This document shows positions 1 to 9,522 of a DNA stretch of 64,000 nt, in pieces. A model generated the notes under the pieces. It searched no databases and was not told the origin of the DNA. It was given only the letters and a program-made list of their open reading frames with translations. Where the stretch lies: positions 62,001-126,000 of the forward strand of contig JACJYD010000002.1 of the NCBI GenBank assembly GCA_020636275.1. Reading direction: 5' to 3'. The position numbers and the translations under genes were made by a program. The stretch comes from Lewinellaceae bacterium. Lineage in GTDB: Bacteria; Bacteroidota; Bacteroidia; Chitinophagales; Saprospiraceae. The first letter of the stretch is position 1, and every line of letters starts with the position of its first letter.

Positions 1-1608
1 CAGGTCGGAAGCGTAGATTGCCTGGCGCAATTCGGTCTCCTCGAGTTCGCCGTTTTTGATAAACCCGGATTTGGTAAACACCTTTTTACCCTGACACGAA
101 AATTCCGGATCGACATAGGGGCCGTCGAATATCTCGTCGGCGGTAAATCCTTCTTTCAGCAACTCGCTCAGGGTGTAATATTTTACCGGAGGATTGAGGT
201 ATTCTTCAATGGCCAGAAAAATCTTGGCTTGCAGGACTTCCAGGTCTGCGTCGTTGCGGGTTTCAATATCGACACAAACGGCAATATGTTCGGCTTCTAT
301 GGTCTGGATGGCATGGAAATCCTCACACAGGTTCCGGTGGGCGTGCAATACACAACAGACTGCGGAGATCACCCGGTCGATGGTTTGTTGTTTCTTCCAG
401 AAGACGGAAAACAGCGCCTGGTTGCGATTGTCAGCCGTCGTGCCTTCCAGCGCTTCTTTCAGGAAGGCGGCCGTGATGTCCACCGGCTCCATCAGCGAGT
501 TGGGCTTTGCGTTGATGATCCGGATAAAGGCATTATCAAACACGACTTCCTGATCGTCCAGTTTTACTTTCAGACGGACTTTCCAGACCGGTTTTTTCGG
601 ATCGCCCGGCACCAGGATGATATCGGCTTCATTCAGTTCAAGGATCTCGGTAAAGTCGAGTGAAACATCGAAGGGATCTTTCAGGTCGAAGGCCACCTCG
701 ACCCCTTTCAGCGCGCCGAAGGGGATGCGGTAGAATAGCTCTTGTTCGTTCAGGGAGCCCAGTTGTTCATCGATATCCAATTCCAGCAGCACGTCGTAAA
801 GCCCGCGGGGAATAACCCGGTGCAGGTCTTCTTTTAGAATTTTTTCCTGCTTATCCCAGAAATCCTTCCAGAGCGCGGATTTTTCGTTTTTCAGAAGGTC
901 GGACACCTCACCGGGCAAGGCATTTTGAAAATCATCGGCCGTGCGAATGACAAGGATATCGGAGATTTTCTTTTCCCGGCCCCGGATCCGGGTGGTAAAG
1001 ATGGCCGGCGTTGTCCATCTCCACTCGCCGGCGACGGCTTCCACCTGAAACGCCTCCAGGTCGATCTGAGTGATCCATCGTGCGTATTTAAAGGTTTCCT
1101 TTCTTTTTTCCAGATCGAGAATGACTGTATGTCCGGCCCAGGGACCATCCACGATCTCGTAGGTCAGGGGAGCAAAGGTGAGTTGGCTGTTCGGGCAGTC
1201 GGCAAAAAACGGCACCTCGGAAACCCCGTCGAGCGGATGTAGCCAGGCATTGCGCACGCCTTCCACTTTGAGGAGGATCTTCCGGTAATCCGCCAGGGTG
1301 AGCGGGCAGGTGGGAAGGATCTCATGGGCAGGAAAAAGCCCGGTATTCTGGAGCGCGGGGTCTTCCTGTTCGCCTTTGGCCACGAGGTCCCGGATATCAA
1401 AACCGGTGCGATACCCGAGGTCTGCGAGCGCATAGCAGAGCAGTTCCAGCATGGTGATCCCCGGATCATGGACATTGTGGTCGGTCCAGATATTGCCCGA
1501 CAGTTCCCGGATAAAGGCGATCCCCTGCTGGCGCAGAAAGTAGTAATCCTGGGAATGAGCAAGGTCCCGGTTTTTGTCGATCGTGCTGTATTTGGAATCT
1601 ACTGGCAT
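1..1608 (-). CDS. eCIS large baseplate protein (Afp12-like), 3' end outside window
   Basis: Open from ATG at 1606-1608 through codon 536 to the left edge with no stop, so the C-terminus is missing. Near residue 45 it has the sequence HDPGITMLELLCYALTDL, which resembles the DPG-T-LEL segment near the N-terminus of phage and eCIS baseplate assembly proteins. Its start overlaps the end of the J-like gene by 10 bp, so the two are probably translationally coupled. From position in the operon (directly after the J-like gene, where Afp has afp12) I infer a second baseplate wedge component. The family assignment is from motif and synteny only. I see no membrane segment or signal peptide. Confidence 0.65.
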   Translation of the reverse strand, partial: MPVDSKYSTIDKNRDLAHSQDYYFLRQQGIAFIRELSGNIWTDHNVHDPGITMLELLCYALADLGYRTGFDIRDLVAKGEQEDPALQNTGLFPAHEILPTCPLTLADYRKILLKVEGVRNAWLHPLDGVSEVPFFADCPNSQLTFAPLTYEIVDGPWAGHTVILDLEKRKETFKYARWITQIDLEAFQVEAVAGEWRWTTPAIFTTRIRGREKKISDILVIRTADDFQNALPGEVSDLLKNEKSALWKDFWDKQEKILKEDLHRVIPRGLYDVLLELDIDEQLGSLNEQELFYRIPFGALKGVEVAFDLKDPFDVSLDFTEILELNEADIILVPGDPKKPVWKVRLKVKLDDQEVVFDNAFIRIINAKPNSLMEPVDITAAFLKEALEGTTADNRNQALFSVFWKKQQTIDRVISAVCCVLHAHRNLCEDFHAIQTIEAEHIAVCVDIETRNDADLEVLQAKIFLAIEEYLNPPVKYYTLSELLKEGFTADEIFDGPYVDPEFSCQGKKVFTKSGFIKNGELEETELRQAIYASDL

Positions 1609-4600
1609 TTATCGTTTCTATATTTCTCTGAAATACAATCACTTAATTCTATGTTCACCCCGGCGTCCGTGCGATTAATGTTACGGATCACATGGGTCCG
1701 GTGGGAGACGAGGATAGACCGTGCAGTGGTAGCCTCGATCACCTCTACATCCACTTTTGACCAGGCGTTGTCGCTTTGTTCGATATCGGTTTTGTGAAAC
1801 ATCTTGACCTCTTTCACAAAATCCACATAGGGTTGTTCGTCGATGAAGTCGATGATCGTCGATTTGTACCACTGACCGCCGAAACTGATCTCCTGGCCTT
1901 CTTCAAAGGCCCAGGGGGACAGGAAGCGAATAATAGCTTCGTTGAGCAGTTTTTTATAGAAAGGTATGTCTGCAATATCCTCCGTGAAGGCGACGGAAAA
2001 ATCGAGCTGCACCTCTTCCAGCCGAGGTTGTACTACTTTGAGCCGCACGAAGGGGGAGACCTTGGTCCTCAGATGCCGGCAAATATCCAGCAGGGTCTTT
2101 TTTTCGGTGTAGGGGCGGAGTGGGTCCTTGCCGGCAGCCTGAATACGGGGGATACAGACCAGCGTGACGTTTCCGGGACTGAGTCCGTTGTCGAGTTCGG
2201 TATGGTTCAGGCATTTTACTTTAAAGATCCCGGGAAACTGCTCGAGCACGAGGCGCTCATAATCCCAGATCTGGATCGCCCGGTTCTTGTGCCGCAATCT
2301 TTCGCTGACACGCGTATAGTAGCGATCGTCGGGTTCCTGACCCCGGCCTCCGAAGGAAGGGTAGGGTTGCCGGACCTTTTTGACCGCGATATCGTTCAAT
2401 GCCGGTTTATTGATCGTCTCGGCTTCCAACGGCTTCTCCAGGAATGCAGGGTCATTCTTCTGGTCGATAAATTCGACCAGGGCTGCCTGGGCATCGAGCG
2501 ACCGAAGGGCGTTCAGCGCACCGGTATTGAGTGCAACGGAACAACGCAACCAGTGCAGTCCCGTTGGCAATACAGTGTGTTCCCGGTTGGCGTCGCCCGG
2601 AATGGCGATCCCGATGATCCCCGAGCGGGTAAACTGGTCTGATTTATCGTCGATCTCCAACCCGGGGCCGCTTTTCCAGCTATTATTCCGGAGATAGGTC
2701 CAGGCGGCCTCTGCGGGTTCGGCAAGGGGAGCAGCGGTTCCATCGACCACCTGTGCAAGAAGGGTCAGCCGCTGGGGTGGCGCCAGCTTTTCAACGCCAA
2801 TATAGAGTTCTCCTTTGTTTTCCAATACCGGGATCACCTGTTTCGGCGCCTTTTCCTGCTGAAAACCAAAGGGGTACAACTGGTGAAAAATAACCGGTGC
2901 GACCAGCTCCGTTTCGTAATGCAGCGTCAGGTTATTGAGGCGGGCGGAGTAGGGCGCTTTAGGCACTTTATTGACGTCGACATTAATGCCGCTGCCACTG
3001 GGCGGCGAATAACTTTTTGCGGTCTTTGCATTCGCCAGGAGCGCCACGGTCTTTTCATCGATATACCGGTCGTTGCCGAACCCGTGGATGGACTCGATCC
3101 GTATAAATCCGCTCGTGGTGGTATCCCTCAGCGCGGGATTCTCCAGGGGCTGGTTTGGGGAGGGAGGGATGGCAGCGGCCATCGAATTGAATTCGATCGT
3201 ATTTTGCTTTTCTCCCGCTAAAAAGAGGCGAGGGCGAACCTCATGATATTTTTTTTCTCTTGTAAAAGTCTCCCCTTCCCATTTTCCCTTGTCGAGATAC
3301 TGAAGGCGCAAGCGGAAGGCTGTTTCCAGGGAACTATAAAAGAAATCGGACGTGGTATACAGCTCCTCCCATTCGGGGGTCAATTCCAGTTTTTTCAGTT
3401 TTTTGCTGAACACCTCGCTGCTGCCGAGCACGAAATAGGGCAGTTTGCCGGGATTGGAACCGAACAGCGGGAATGGTTTGGATACGTCTGCCACGCCATC
3501 CCGGTTATAGATCGTAAAATTCCGGACGTTCTCCACATCCACGGAAAGACGAAGACTGCTGAAGGAAAAGGACTTCCAGTAAGAATAATTATCCACCAGC
3601 ACGAACTTGAGAACCGGCAGGGTACGGCCGAAATCATCCGGGTGGGCTTCATCGACATGAAACTTGGGATTGAACGGTAATACCGGCAGTTGATCGCCTT
3701 GGAGGGTGATCAGGAGCGAATGGTGGTTGGAGGGATCCCGTTGCAAGGTCGTCACTTCGACCCATTCTTTTTCGGAAGTGTAATAGACCCGGAAGTCATT
3801 TCCGGGTTTCAGCGGCAAGTCCCGATTGAACGTCAGGGAGATCTTTCGGTCTCCTTCCCGGAGAAATAATTGGGGGTCGGCCACGGCAAATCCGAGGCGG
3901 GCTTTTGGCTCCAGGGACCCATTTGATTGCTTTTGCCCTTCAAAAAATGCCTGCCATTGGGGATACTCTTTCGGCAGGGGTTCCTGGATCCCATCCAGGG
4001 TATCCACTTTGGAGGCGGCGACCGGGAATCCATCATCCGGCAGAAAAACGGATTTGAGCGCTACCACCCGGCCTTCATTGATGACGATATCGTTCCTTAA
4101 CTGATAGGCCACCGGATTGCCTTTGTCGTCTTTTCCGGCTTTAAAGAGCGTCCCCGTTTTCAACAAGTGTGATGACTGGTTCCTGGCCAATTCGAATAGG
4201 AGGTGCGCCTGGTCGGGAACTGGTTTTCGGGGGAAGAGCTGCAGCACCTCCTGGTAGTAATACTCCAGGTGGCGACGGGTATAGGTGTTAAGATGATCCT
4301 GGTTATAGCGGAGCAAGCGAAGGAAGGTCAGCCAAAGCCCGTAATGCGGCGTATGGCCGGGATAGCCGGTCAGGGAGGCGTCGAGATACCGCGCTGCTTC
4401 CCTTCCGGCTTTTGTCATCAGTTCCATGATCCGGTCGAAGGCGGCGGTAAAGAGGTTGTATTGCAGCGCATCGAAGATCTGCTTTTTGGCAACGTTCTCT
4501 TCCTGGAAAGGCTTTAGATCTTCAGGTTGGTCCTTGTAGTAGGTCGCCCACGTTTTCTGTGTAAATGGAAGCTGGATCTGGGCCTTGGTAAAAAGGGGAG

Positions 4601-5228
4601 TGCGGAGGAGTTGGTCGGCGACGACGTCCGGAAGGGTAATGTTTTCTGCCGGGATTTGGAAATCTTCCGCTTGGAGGGGACCGTCGTCAAAAGCAACGGG
4701 CAATCCGGCAAGGGCTCCCTTGTGGTAGGCGATGATCCGGTCGATGGCGTCTTTGCCGTCCCTTTCGAGCATCAGGCTGATCTTTTCGCGCAATTCGTGG
4801 TCGAGGGGCAAGCGATAGAGTTGGTCGATCAATTCCCGGATAACGATCAGGGAGAGGTGGAACCACAACTTAAAATGCCGTTTCAGGGCTTCCTGGAGCT
4901 GAGGACTGTCCGGAGTGCCGGAAAGAGAAATGAGGTAGGTGCGCAAGCTCAATTGAAAATCGCGTACGATATCGATGGGGTATTCGGCCAGTGTGGCTAG
5001 CACGGCGCTTAGATCATTGTTCCAGAAGGATTCCCAGTTGCCATTCTCCAGATTGGCGGAGTTGTAGTATTTGATAAAAGGGGCATACCTTTTGGCGAAA
5101 AGGATATAATCGGAAACCGTCCGCTCGTCGATCCGGGCATTTTCCGGCGACAAGGCGGCAGGCAACCGGTCTTTTTGATTGCTCCCGCTTCGTACCAAAG
5201 GGTTTTTCCGTTCGCAAGGTTTAGCCAT
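1599..5228 (-). CDS. eCIS baseplate wedge protein, J-like (Afp11-like)
   Basis: A 1209-aa protein in the place of afp11. The C-terminal third (about residues 930-1140, from YYTRVSERLRHKNRAIQIWD onward) resembles the baseplate J/gp47/gp6 family, which dimerises into the wedge ring around the spike and links it to the sheath. The N-terminal 900 residues are not recognisable to me; a length over 1000 aa fits eCIS J proteins better than the roughly 300-aa phage P2 J. The ATG at 5226-5228 overlaps the gp25-like stop (TGATG arrangement) and the stop overlaps the start of the next gene. This indicates one polycistronic message and stoichiometric synthesis. No secretion signal is present, as expected for particles assembled in the cytoplasm. 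Confidence 0.8.
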   Translation of the reverse strand: MAKPCERKNPLVRSGSNQKDRLPAALSPENARIDERTVSDYILFAKRYAPFIKYYNSANLENGNWESFWNNDLSAVLATLAEYPIDIVRDFQLSLRTYLISLSGTPDSPQLQEALKRHFKLWFHLSLIVIRELIDQLYRLPLDHELREKISLMLERDGKDAIDRIIAYHKGALAGLPVAFDDGPLQAEDFQIPAENITLPDVVADQLLRTPLFTKAQIQLPFTQKTWATYYKDQPEDLKPFQEENVAKKQIFDALQYNLFTAAFDRIMELMTKAGREAARYLDASLTGYPGHTPHYGLWLTFLRLLRYNQDHLNTYTRRHLEYYYQEVLQLFPRKPVPDQAHLLFELARNQSSHLLKTGTLFKAGKDDKGNPVAYQLRNDIVINEGRVVALKSVFLPDDGFPVAASKVDTLDGIQEPLPKEYPQWQAFFEGQKQSNGSLEPKARLGFAVADPQLFLREGDRKISLTFNRDLPLKPGNDFRVYYTSEKEWVEVTTLQRDPSNHHSLLITLQGDQLPVLPFNPKFHVDEAHPDDFGRTLPVLKFVLVDNYSYWKSFSFSSLRLSVDVENVRNFTIYNRDGVADVSKPFPLFGSNPGKLPYFVLGSSEVFSKKLKKLELTPEWEELYTTSDFFYSSLETAFRLRLQYLDKGKWEGETFTREKKYHEVRPRLFLAGEKQNTIEFNSMAAAIPPSPNQPLENPALRDTTTSGFIRIESIHGFGNDRYIDEKTVALLANAKTAKSYSPPSGSGINVDVNKVPKAPYSARLNNLTLHYETELVAPVIFHQLYPFGFQQEKAPKQVIPVLENKGELYIGVEKLAPPQRLTLLAQVVDGTAAPLAEPAEAAWTYLRNNSWKSGPGLEIDDKSDQFTRSGIIGIAIPGDANREHTVLPTGLHWLRCSVALNTGALNALRSLDAQAALVEFIDQKNDPAFLEKPLEAETINKPALNDIAVKKVRQPYPSFGGRGQEPDDRYYTRVSERLRHKNRAIQIWDYERLVLEQFPGIFKVKCLNHTELDNGLSPGNVTLVCIPRIQAAGKDPLRPYTEKKTLLDICRHLRTKVSPFVRLKVVQPRLEEVQLDFSVAFTEDIADIPFYKKLLNEAIIRFLSPWAFEEGQEISFGGQWYKSTIIDFIDEQPYVDFVKEVKMFHKTDIEQSDNAWSKVDVEVIEATTARSILVSHRTHVIRNINRTDAGVNIELSDCISEKYRNDKCQ

Positions 5229-5638
5229 CAGAGCCTGGTATTTGCTTCGTCCAGATAATAGGGGAACACAAAATTGAAACGGGAATTGGCATTCCGCACT
5301 TTGTAATGGATCTCGATCAGAAGCCGGCCTGCGGTATCTTCAAAGTTCAGGTCGATTTTCTCCACATCGATCCGGGGTTCGAAATAAAGAATTGCCGTTT
5401 CGATCATATTTTGCAGAAGACCAATTGCACCGGAATTGATCGCATCAAAAACCATATCCTTCATGCTGCAGCCGAATTTGGGTTGCATCAATCGCTCCCC
5501 CAGCCGGGTGGTGAGGATGATCTCCAGACTTTGGTTGATGTCTTCAAAACCGGAGGCTATTTCCACTTCTCCCCGGCTGCGATCAAAAGCAGGCGGGAAA
5601 CTCCACCCTCGTCCCAGATACGGATAGTCTTCTTTCAT
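5228..5638 (-). CDS. eCIS baseplate protein, T4 gp25-like (Afp9-like)
   Basis: A 136-aa protein of the gp25/lysozyme-like wedge family (no lysozyme activity expected). Visible hallmarks are an early SGFEDINQSLEIILTTRLGER stretch and the following QPKFGC turn, typical of this family in which the EPR-type core contacts the sheath initiator and J protein; EPRIDVEKIDL near residue 90 carries the expected EPR motif. Length matches the family (130-150 aa). It sits between the PAAR gene and the J-like gene with a one-base stop/start overlap to the latter, the same order as afp9-afp11. Confidence 0.85.
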   Translation of the reverse strand: MKEDYPYLGRGWSFPPAFDRSRGEVEIASGFEDINQSLEIILTTRLGERLMQPKFGCSMKDMVFDAINSGAIGLLQNMIETAILYFEPRIDVEKIDLNFEDTAGRLLIEIHYKVRNANSRFNFVFPYYLDEANTRL

Positions 5639-5667
5639 AGATCGGTTTTTTAAATGGTCTGTCCGTT

Positions 5668-5958
5668 TTACCCTCCAATTATTACTGTTGGAGCGCCTAC
5701 AACGATGACGCCCCCATGCGCTGTCGTATCTCCCATTCGCGCGGCGGGTTTTCCCCCGATCAGCACGGTAGCCGAGCCCTTGACAATGCTATCGGGCGGA
5801 CCTGTACAGACGCAAATATCACCTACCACCGCTGCCGGTACTCCGGCGATCAACACGGTCGGCGCTCCCGGACCGGTTATCGGTCCACCCACGTGAGGCA
5901 CGAGGGCTGTCACCATGGGACAGGTATGCATATCGGTTATTCTGGCTGCTGGAGGCAT
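5668..5958 (-). CDS. PAAR-domain spike tip protein (Afp10-like)
   Basis: 96 aa, start ATG at 5956-5958, one base after the spike gene stop; an upstream in-frame ATG inside the spike gene is rejected because PAAR proteins begin at MPPAARITD. Proline-Ala-Ala-Arg occurs at the N-terminus and again internally as KPAARMGD, with DMHTCP and DICVCTG turns. These His/Cys residues could form the metal-binding tip. The product would cap the VgrG-like trimer with a sharp cone. No C-terminal toxin extension is present, so this PAAR is structural and not an evolved effector. Confidence 0.9.
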   Translation of the reverse strand: MPPAARITDMHTCPMVTALVPHVGGPITGPGAPTVLIAGVPAAVVGDICVCTGPPDSIVKGSATVLIGGKPAARMGDTTAHGGVIVVGAPTVIIGG

Positions 5959-5959
5959 A

Positions 5960-7723
5960 TCAATTGATTTGTACGAGTGAACCTTTAATGACCGTAATGG
6001 CACTGCTATTGATCTCGGCGCCTGCCGATCCCTGGGCTTTGAAACTGGCATTTGCCTTTTGCTCTATATTCGTTCCTTCCAGCTTGATATCGCCCTGGGC
6101 TTTCAAAGTAATATTTTTGGCACTCTCCAAAGCGATACCGTCGCTGTTCAGGACCACCTTATTGCCGTTCTCATCGGCAAGGGTAACGCCGCCATCGTCG
6201 TCGCTGAGCGTGAGTGTGTTTCCATTTGGCGTTTCCAGTTGCAGGCTTTTCAATTCATCGTTGAAGGTGACCTTGATCTTTTCGCGGGTAACCAGCCCTT
6301 TTATATGGTTGTCGTCGCTGGCTGGAATTGGGGCTGCCCGGGAACTACTATGCAATGCCCCTATTACGATGCCTTGATTGGGATCGTCGTTTAGAAAACC
6401 AACGACCACCTCGTCGCCAATTTCGGGCCGGAAGACAAAGCCTCTTTCAGTTCCGGCATCGAGGCTAGCCCAGCGCATCCAGGTGCCTTCTTCGGCCTTG
6501 TCGACAATAGGCAGGCGGACCAATATCCGCTCCCGGCCTTCTGGATCGTCCTGGAGCTGGGAAACTACTCCGATCTGTAGTCCGTGTATGGCCGAAGCAA
6601 ATCCGGATGCGGGTTCGGCCATGATCTCGTATTGTTCGTAATGCCATTGCGGGTTAAAACCCACCTGAGCGGTGGTACGCCAATCGCCCCTGCCCAAAGA
6701 GTGCTGTATCCCTGTGATCAGGGCCAATCCGTTAAACCGGTCCCCAAAACCTCTAAATTCTGCCAGGGTACCAGGGGCAGCTGTTTTATTACCCTGAAAT
6801 TTCACCGTTCCGCGTATTCTGGACATTCTCGATTTGAGCATTTGAGCCTCGGCCCAGGTATCGAGATCTTGTTGGGTAAGTATTCCTCCGTGGGCAAGGG
6901 AATAGTTACTTCCACCTATTTGAGCCAGCTCGGCTCCGGGAATATTCCCCTGGTCGGGTGTCGACACATCGTCCGATTCTCCGGTAATGATCTCCTGATT
7001 GGCCTCATCCCAGGAGGAGGCTTTGACGGCCTGGAACTGGGTGCGTGCATCCATTTCCATATCGAGGGCGATGAGATTGCGCCCGTATTCGATCCGGAAT
7101 GCCGGGGTTTGGACCAGGGGTAGTCCCGATATCTTCAGCGTGCCGTCTTCCACGATGCAATACATCCCGAGCTTTTCCGTGCGGAGGATCAAAAAATCCC
7201 AATCCGAGATTTGATATTGGGTAATTTCCGGGTGCCGGACCGGTGCACCGGCAGGACTGAAATCAACGCTTATTCCGTCGTAAGCACCGGCGATCTCATC
7301 GAACAGATCGCCATCCGACATTTCCTTGAAATAGCGGGATTTCCGGTCCAGGGTCATTTTAAATGCCTCATCTTTCGCCTCAATGTGGAGAAAAGAGCCG
7401 CCCCAGGTGTTTACCCGGATCTTCTGCTTGGTGATCACACCCTTGAACAAGGTCGATTCATCCTGGTGATAGCCCCCTTTGATCTCGATCTTTTTGCCGG
7501 GCACGAAATGATCGGAACTGCTGCCCTGGAAGGTTTGCCCTGCGGGGTCTCCGTCGTCCACTAGCAAAAAAGCGGAAGGTATGCGATTGATCGATTTTTC
7601 GATCTCTAATGAAATAATCCCTGTCCCGGCAGGTAAGGCATTGCCATCCACCAGCACCTTAAAAGTGGTAAGGTCCGTAGAATTAGCTGATTGCAGGGGA
7701 GAATCGAAATTACCTAGGGGCAT
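5960..7723 (-). CDS. eCIS VgrG-like central spike (Afp8-like)
   Basis: 587 aa. The N-terminal part (about 1-360) resembles gp27/gpD-type hub domains. It is followed by a gp5-type OB fold around 375-470 with the usual GVV...DDPEGRERILVRLP and GDEVVVGFLNDDP signatures. A C-terminal stretch of short beta repeats rich in Gly/Asn/Lys (about 490-587) suits the triple-stranded needle. Three copies would form the spike that pierces the target membrane, tipped by the adjacent PAAR protein. There is no extra C-terminal effector domain. The gap to the upstream LysM-type gene is 35 bp. Confidence 0.88.
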   Translation of the reverse strand: MPLGNFDSPLQSANSTDLTTFKVLVDGNALPAGTGIISLEIEKSINRIPSAFLLVDDGDPAGQTFQGSSSDHFVPGKKIEIKGGYHQDESTLFKGVITKQKIRVNTWGGSFLHIEAKDEAFKMTLDRKSRYFKEMSDGDLFDEIAGAYDGISVDFSPAGAPVRHPEITQYQISDWDFLILRTEKLGMYCIVEDGTLKISGLPLVQTPAFRIEYGRNLIALDMEMDARTQFQAVKASSWDEANQEIITGESDDVSTPDQGNIPGAELAQIGGSNYSLAHGGILTQQDLDTWAEAQMLKSRMSRIRGTVKFQGNKTAAPGTLAEFRGFGDRFNGLALITGIQHSLGRGDWRTTAQVGFNPQWHYEQYEIMAEPASGFASAIHGLQIGVVSQLQDDPEGRERILVRLPIVDKAEEGTWMRWASLDAGTERGFVFRPEIGDEVVVGFLNDDPNQGIVIGALHSSSRAAPIPASDDNHIKGLVTREKIKVTFNDELKSLQLETPNGNTLTLSDDDGGVTLADENGNKVVLNSDGIALESAKNITLKAQGDIKLEGTNIEQKANASFKAQGSAGAEINSSAITVIKGSLVQIN

Positions 7724-7758
7724 TTTTCATCATTTTTTCTTTGACGACATCGTCAAGG

Positions 7759-8427
7759 TTACTTGAGAGGATACAATTGCAGAACCACACCGGGATTTAC
7801 CTTCCGGAGGTTATTCAGTTCGTTCTTTTCCGCTACTTGCAGGTAGTATTTGGGGTCTTTGTAAACGCCGTATGTGATCAGGGAGAGATGTTCGCTCTCC
7901 TTGACGGTATGGAGATGGGTGACGTCCGGGGAAAGCAGATTGTCGATCAGGGATCCCAGGGTGATCGGTTTGTATTCTTTCCAGGAAGTGGAAATAACCG
8001 CTCGCAGGGGCAATCCACTGGGCCGGAACAGTTTGTAGTTAATGGAATAATTGACCAGCACGCAGCGAACAAAAAAAGTGCCCCATGAAACGATAAAAAA
8101 ATTGGGCCGGTGGATATCGCCCTGAAACCCCACGGTCGTTTTGAAGAGCTCGATCAGCGGCATTACTTCCAGCGAAGCGCCGCTTGCGCCGGTGCCATCC
8201 AGAAAAATATCGAAACTAAAGGTGCGGGGTTCGATCCCTTCAAATTTGGCTTCGCTGCCGTCCTTGCCGTGTTCCTGATCCTCCTTGTACTTGTAGGTCG
8301 TGGAGATCGACAGGCTTTCGGGGTTGAACGGACAGACAAAAGGCGGACCGGAAGGAATGGGCACCTGTACATTCTCTGCATCCTTGAAAGGGATGATCGT
8401 CAATTTTACCAATGCGCCATCAGCCAT
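7759..8427 (-). CDS. eCIS LysM-type tube/baseplate adaptor (Afp7-like)
   Basis: 222 aa. The N-terminal domain matches the contractile-system tube adaptor type (NPESLSISTTYKYK, then RTFSFDIFLDGTG). The last 50 residues look like a LysM fold (EHLSLITYGVYKDPKYY, ending VNPGVVLQLYP). In Afp/PVC the equivalent protein joins tube and spike inside the baseplate; the LysM fold here is structural and does not necessarily bind peptidoglycan. The start directly abuts the stop of the small upstream gene (8428/8427), consistent with coupling. Family known from Afp/PVC; assignment by motif and gene order. Confidence 0.8.
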   Translation of the reverse strand: MADGALVKLTIIPFKDAENVQVPIPSGPPFVCPFNPESLSISTTYKYKEDQEHGKDGSEAKFEGIEPRTFSFDIFLDGTGASGASLEVMPLIELFKTTVGFQGDIHRPNFFIVSWGTFFVRCVLVNYSINYKLFRPSGLPLRAVISTSWKEYKPITLGSLIDNLLSPDVTHLHTVKESEHLSLITYGVYKDPKYYLQVAEKNELNNLRKVNPGVVLQLYPLK

Positions 8428-8610
8428 TTAGCGTTCCTTTTGTTTTTCCAAAATAGCGAGCACCTGTTCGACGCAAGCTTCGATAACGGCATCCTTGATT
8501 TCGGCCATTGAAATCTGGGGATCAGTTGGAGCCGGTTGGATTGGTTGGACCGGCTTGGGTGGCTCTTTCAACTCGGCCCGGATGATTAATTCCCGAATCT
8601 CTATCGGCAT
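8428..8610 (-). CDS. small eCIS protein, DUF5908-like (Afp6 position)
   Basis: 60 aa with the architecture typical of DUF5908 mini-proteins: an opening MPIEIRELIIRAEL, a Pro-rich linker (PPKPVQPIQPAPTDP), and a short C-terminal helix ending EKQKER. It has no membrane segment. It lies between the second tube gene and the LysM adaptor, exactly where small genes occur in eCIS loci. Role unknown; a position inside the operon suggests an assembly or baseplate accessory function. Confidence that it is translated is high because of tight spacing (9 bp upstream, 0 bp downstream). Confidence 0.72.
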   Translation of the reverse strand: MPIEIRELIIRAELKEPPKPVQPIQPAPTDPQISMAEIKDAVIEACVEQVLAILEKQKER

Positions 8611-8619
8611 AAGTGTAAA

Positions 8620-9063
8620 TTAATTTTCGATTTTAAAATACTGATAAGACAACTCCAGCGATTCGATGATCAGGCTGCTGTTCTCTGCGTTGAGGTCTGA
8701 GATCGTCCACTTCTTTGGCCAGGCCCTGAAGAAGGCATAGGTTTGTAAGGGCTGATGCTCGCTGTTGAGGATCTTGACCCACACAGTCGCGGGTTGGATG
8801 TCCAGATCGAGGATGGCATTTTCACACCATTTTCGAACAGCCGAATCGACGAGGAGCCCGCGTTTGAGCACCAGGTCGGGATAGCTGGCCCGCACCGGGA
8901 ATTTGTGGGAAAAGCGGTTTTCTCCCCCTTCATTCAGGGTCTCCGTTTGAAGTTCCATGGAAAGGCCGGAAACCTGTTGAAAGCGGATCTCGCTATCGCC
9001 TGCGCCGGGCACATCAAACTCCACGGTAAAATGGAAGCCGACCGGTGGATCGTACTGCGCCAT
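8620..9063 (-). CDS. eCIS inner tube protein 2 (gp19-like)
   Basis: 147 aa of the T4 gp19/Afp1-Afp5 tube family: the opening PPVGFHFTVEFDVPG, FQQVSGLSMELQTETLNEGG and the C-terminal SLIIESLELSYQYFKIEN are the conserved blocks. The product stacks as hexameric rings or forms the tube initiator above the spike. Two related tube genes in tandem are normal in eCIS, one for the bulk tube and one adapted to the baseplate; this copy is nearer the baseplate genes and more divergent in the middle, so I infer the initiator. It starts 2 bp after the preceding tube gene. Confidence 0.87.
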   Translation of the reverse strand: MAQYDPPVGFHFTVEFDVPGAGDSEIRFQQVSGLSMELQTETLNEGGENRFSHKFPVRASYPDLVLKRGLLVDSAVRKWCENAILDLDIQPATVWVKILNSEHQPLQTYAFFRAWPKKWTISDLNAENSSLIIESLELSYQYFKIEN

Positions 9064-9065
9064 CT

Positions 9066-9497
9066 TTATTCGTTTTGAATGGAAATTCCTTCATGTGCCA
9101 GTTCCAGGGTCTCAATGGCAACCTCGTTGGCATCTGCCTTGAGATCGGTTGACTGGACCTTGGTCGGCCATGCATTTTTCACTTTCCAGGTGACCACCGG
9201 CTCGTGTTCTTCATTGAGCAGGCTTATGGTAATATCCCGGCGCTCGATCGTGTTGAGCTTGACGGTATTCCACCAAATGAAATATTCATTATCGGTCTTG
9301 AACGTACCCCGTTTCAGGACGATGTTGGCAAATTTTTGCATGCCGGGCATCTTGCGTTTGTGGTACTCGGGGCTGGCGCCGTCGCGGTATTCGATCACCT
9401 CCGTTTCTACGTCGAGACCCGATACCTCCGTGAAGCCGATGCGGGTGCCTCCCCATTCGACCTGAAAATGGAATTTGGAAACCGGATATTCTGCCAT
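9066..9497 (-). CDS. eCIS inner tube protein 1 (gp19-like)
   Basis: 143 aa, gp19/Hcp-like tube subunit: KFHFQVEWGGTRIGFTEVSG opening, SPEYHKRKMPG and IVLKRGTF in the middle, and the AIETLELAHEGIS closing strand. The KMPG-KRGTF pattern is the standard one for the major tube protein in Bacteroidota eCIS loci. It follows the sheath gene by about 25 bp, so sheath and tube would be made together. The rigid tube is what is driven through the target envelope upon contraction. Confidence 0.9.
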   Translation of the reverse strand: MAEYPVSKFHFQVEWGGTRIGFTEVSGLDVETEVIEYRDGASPEYHKRKMPGMQKFANIVLKRGTFKTDNEYFIWWNTVKLNTIERRDITISLLNEEHEPVVTWKVKNAWPTKVQSTDLKADANEVAIETLELAHEGISIQNE

Positions 9498-9522
9498 GGT
9501 AATAGATTTTTTCAGTTAATGA

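Noticed and set aside
5960..7723. VgrG of a type VI secretion system
   Set aside because: No TssBC, TssJLM or ClpV nearby; sheath, LysM adaptor, DUF5908-like and Pvc16-like genes place it in an eCIS.
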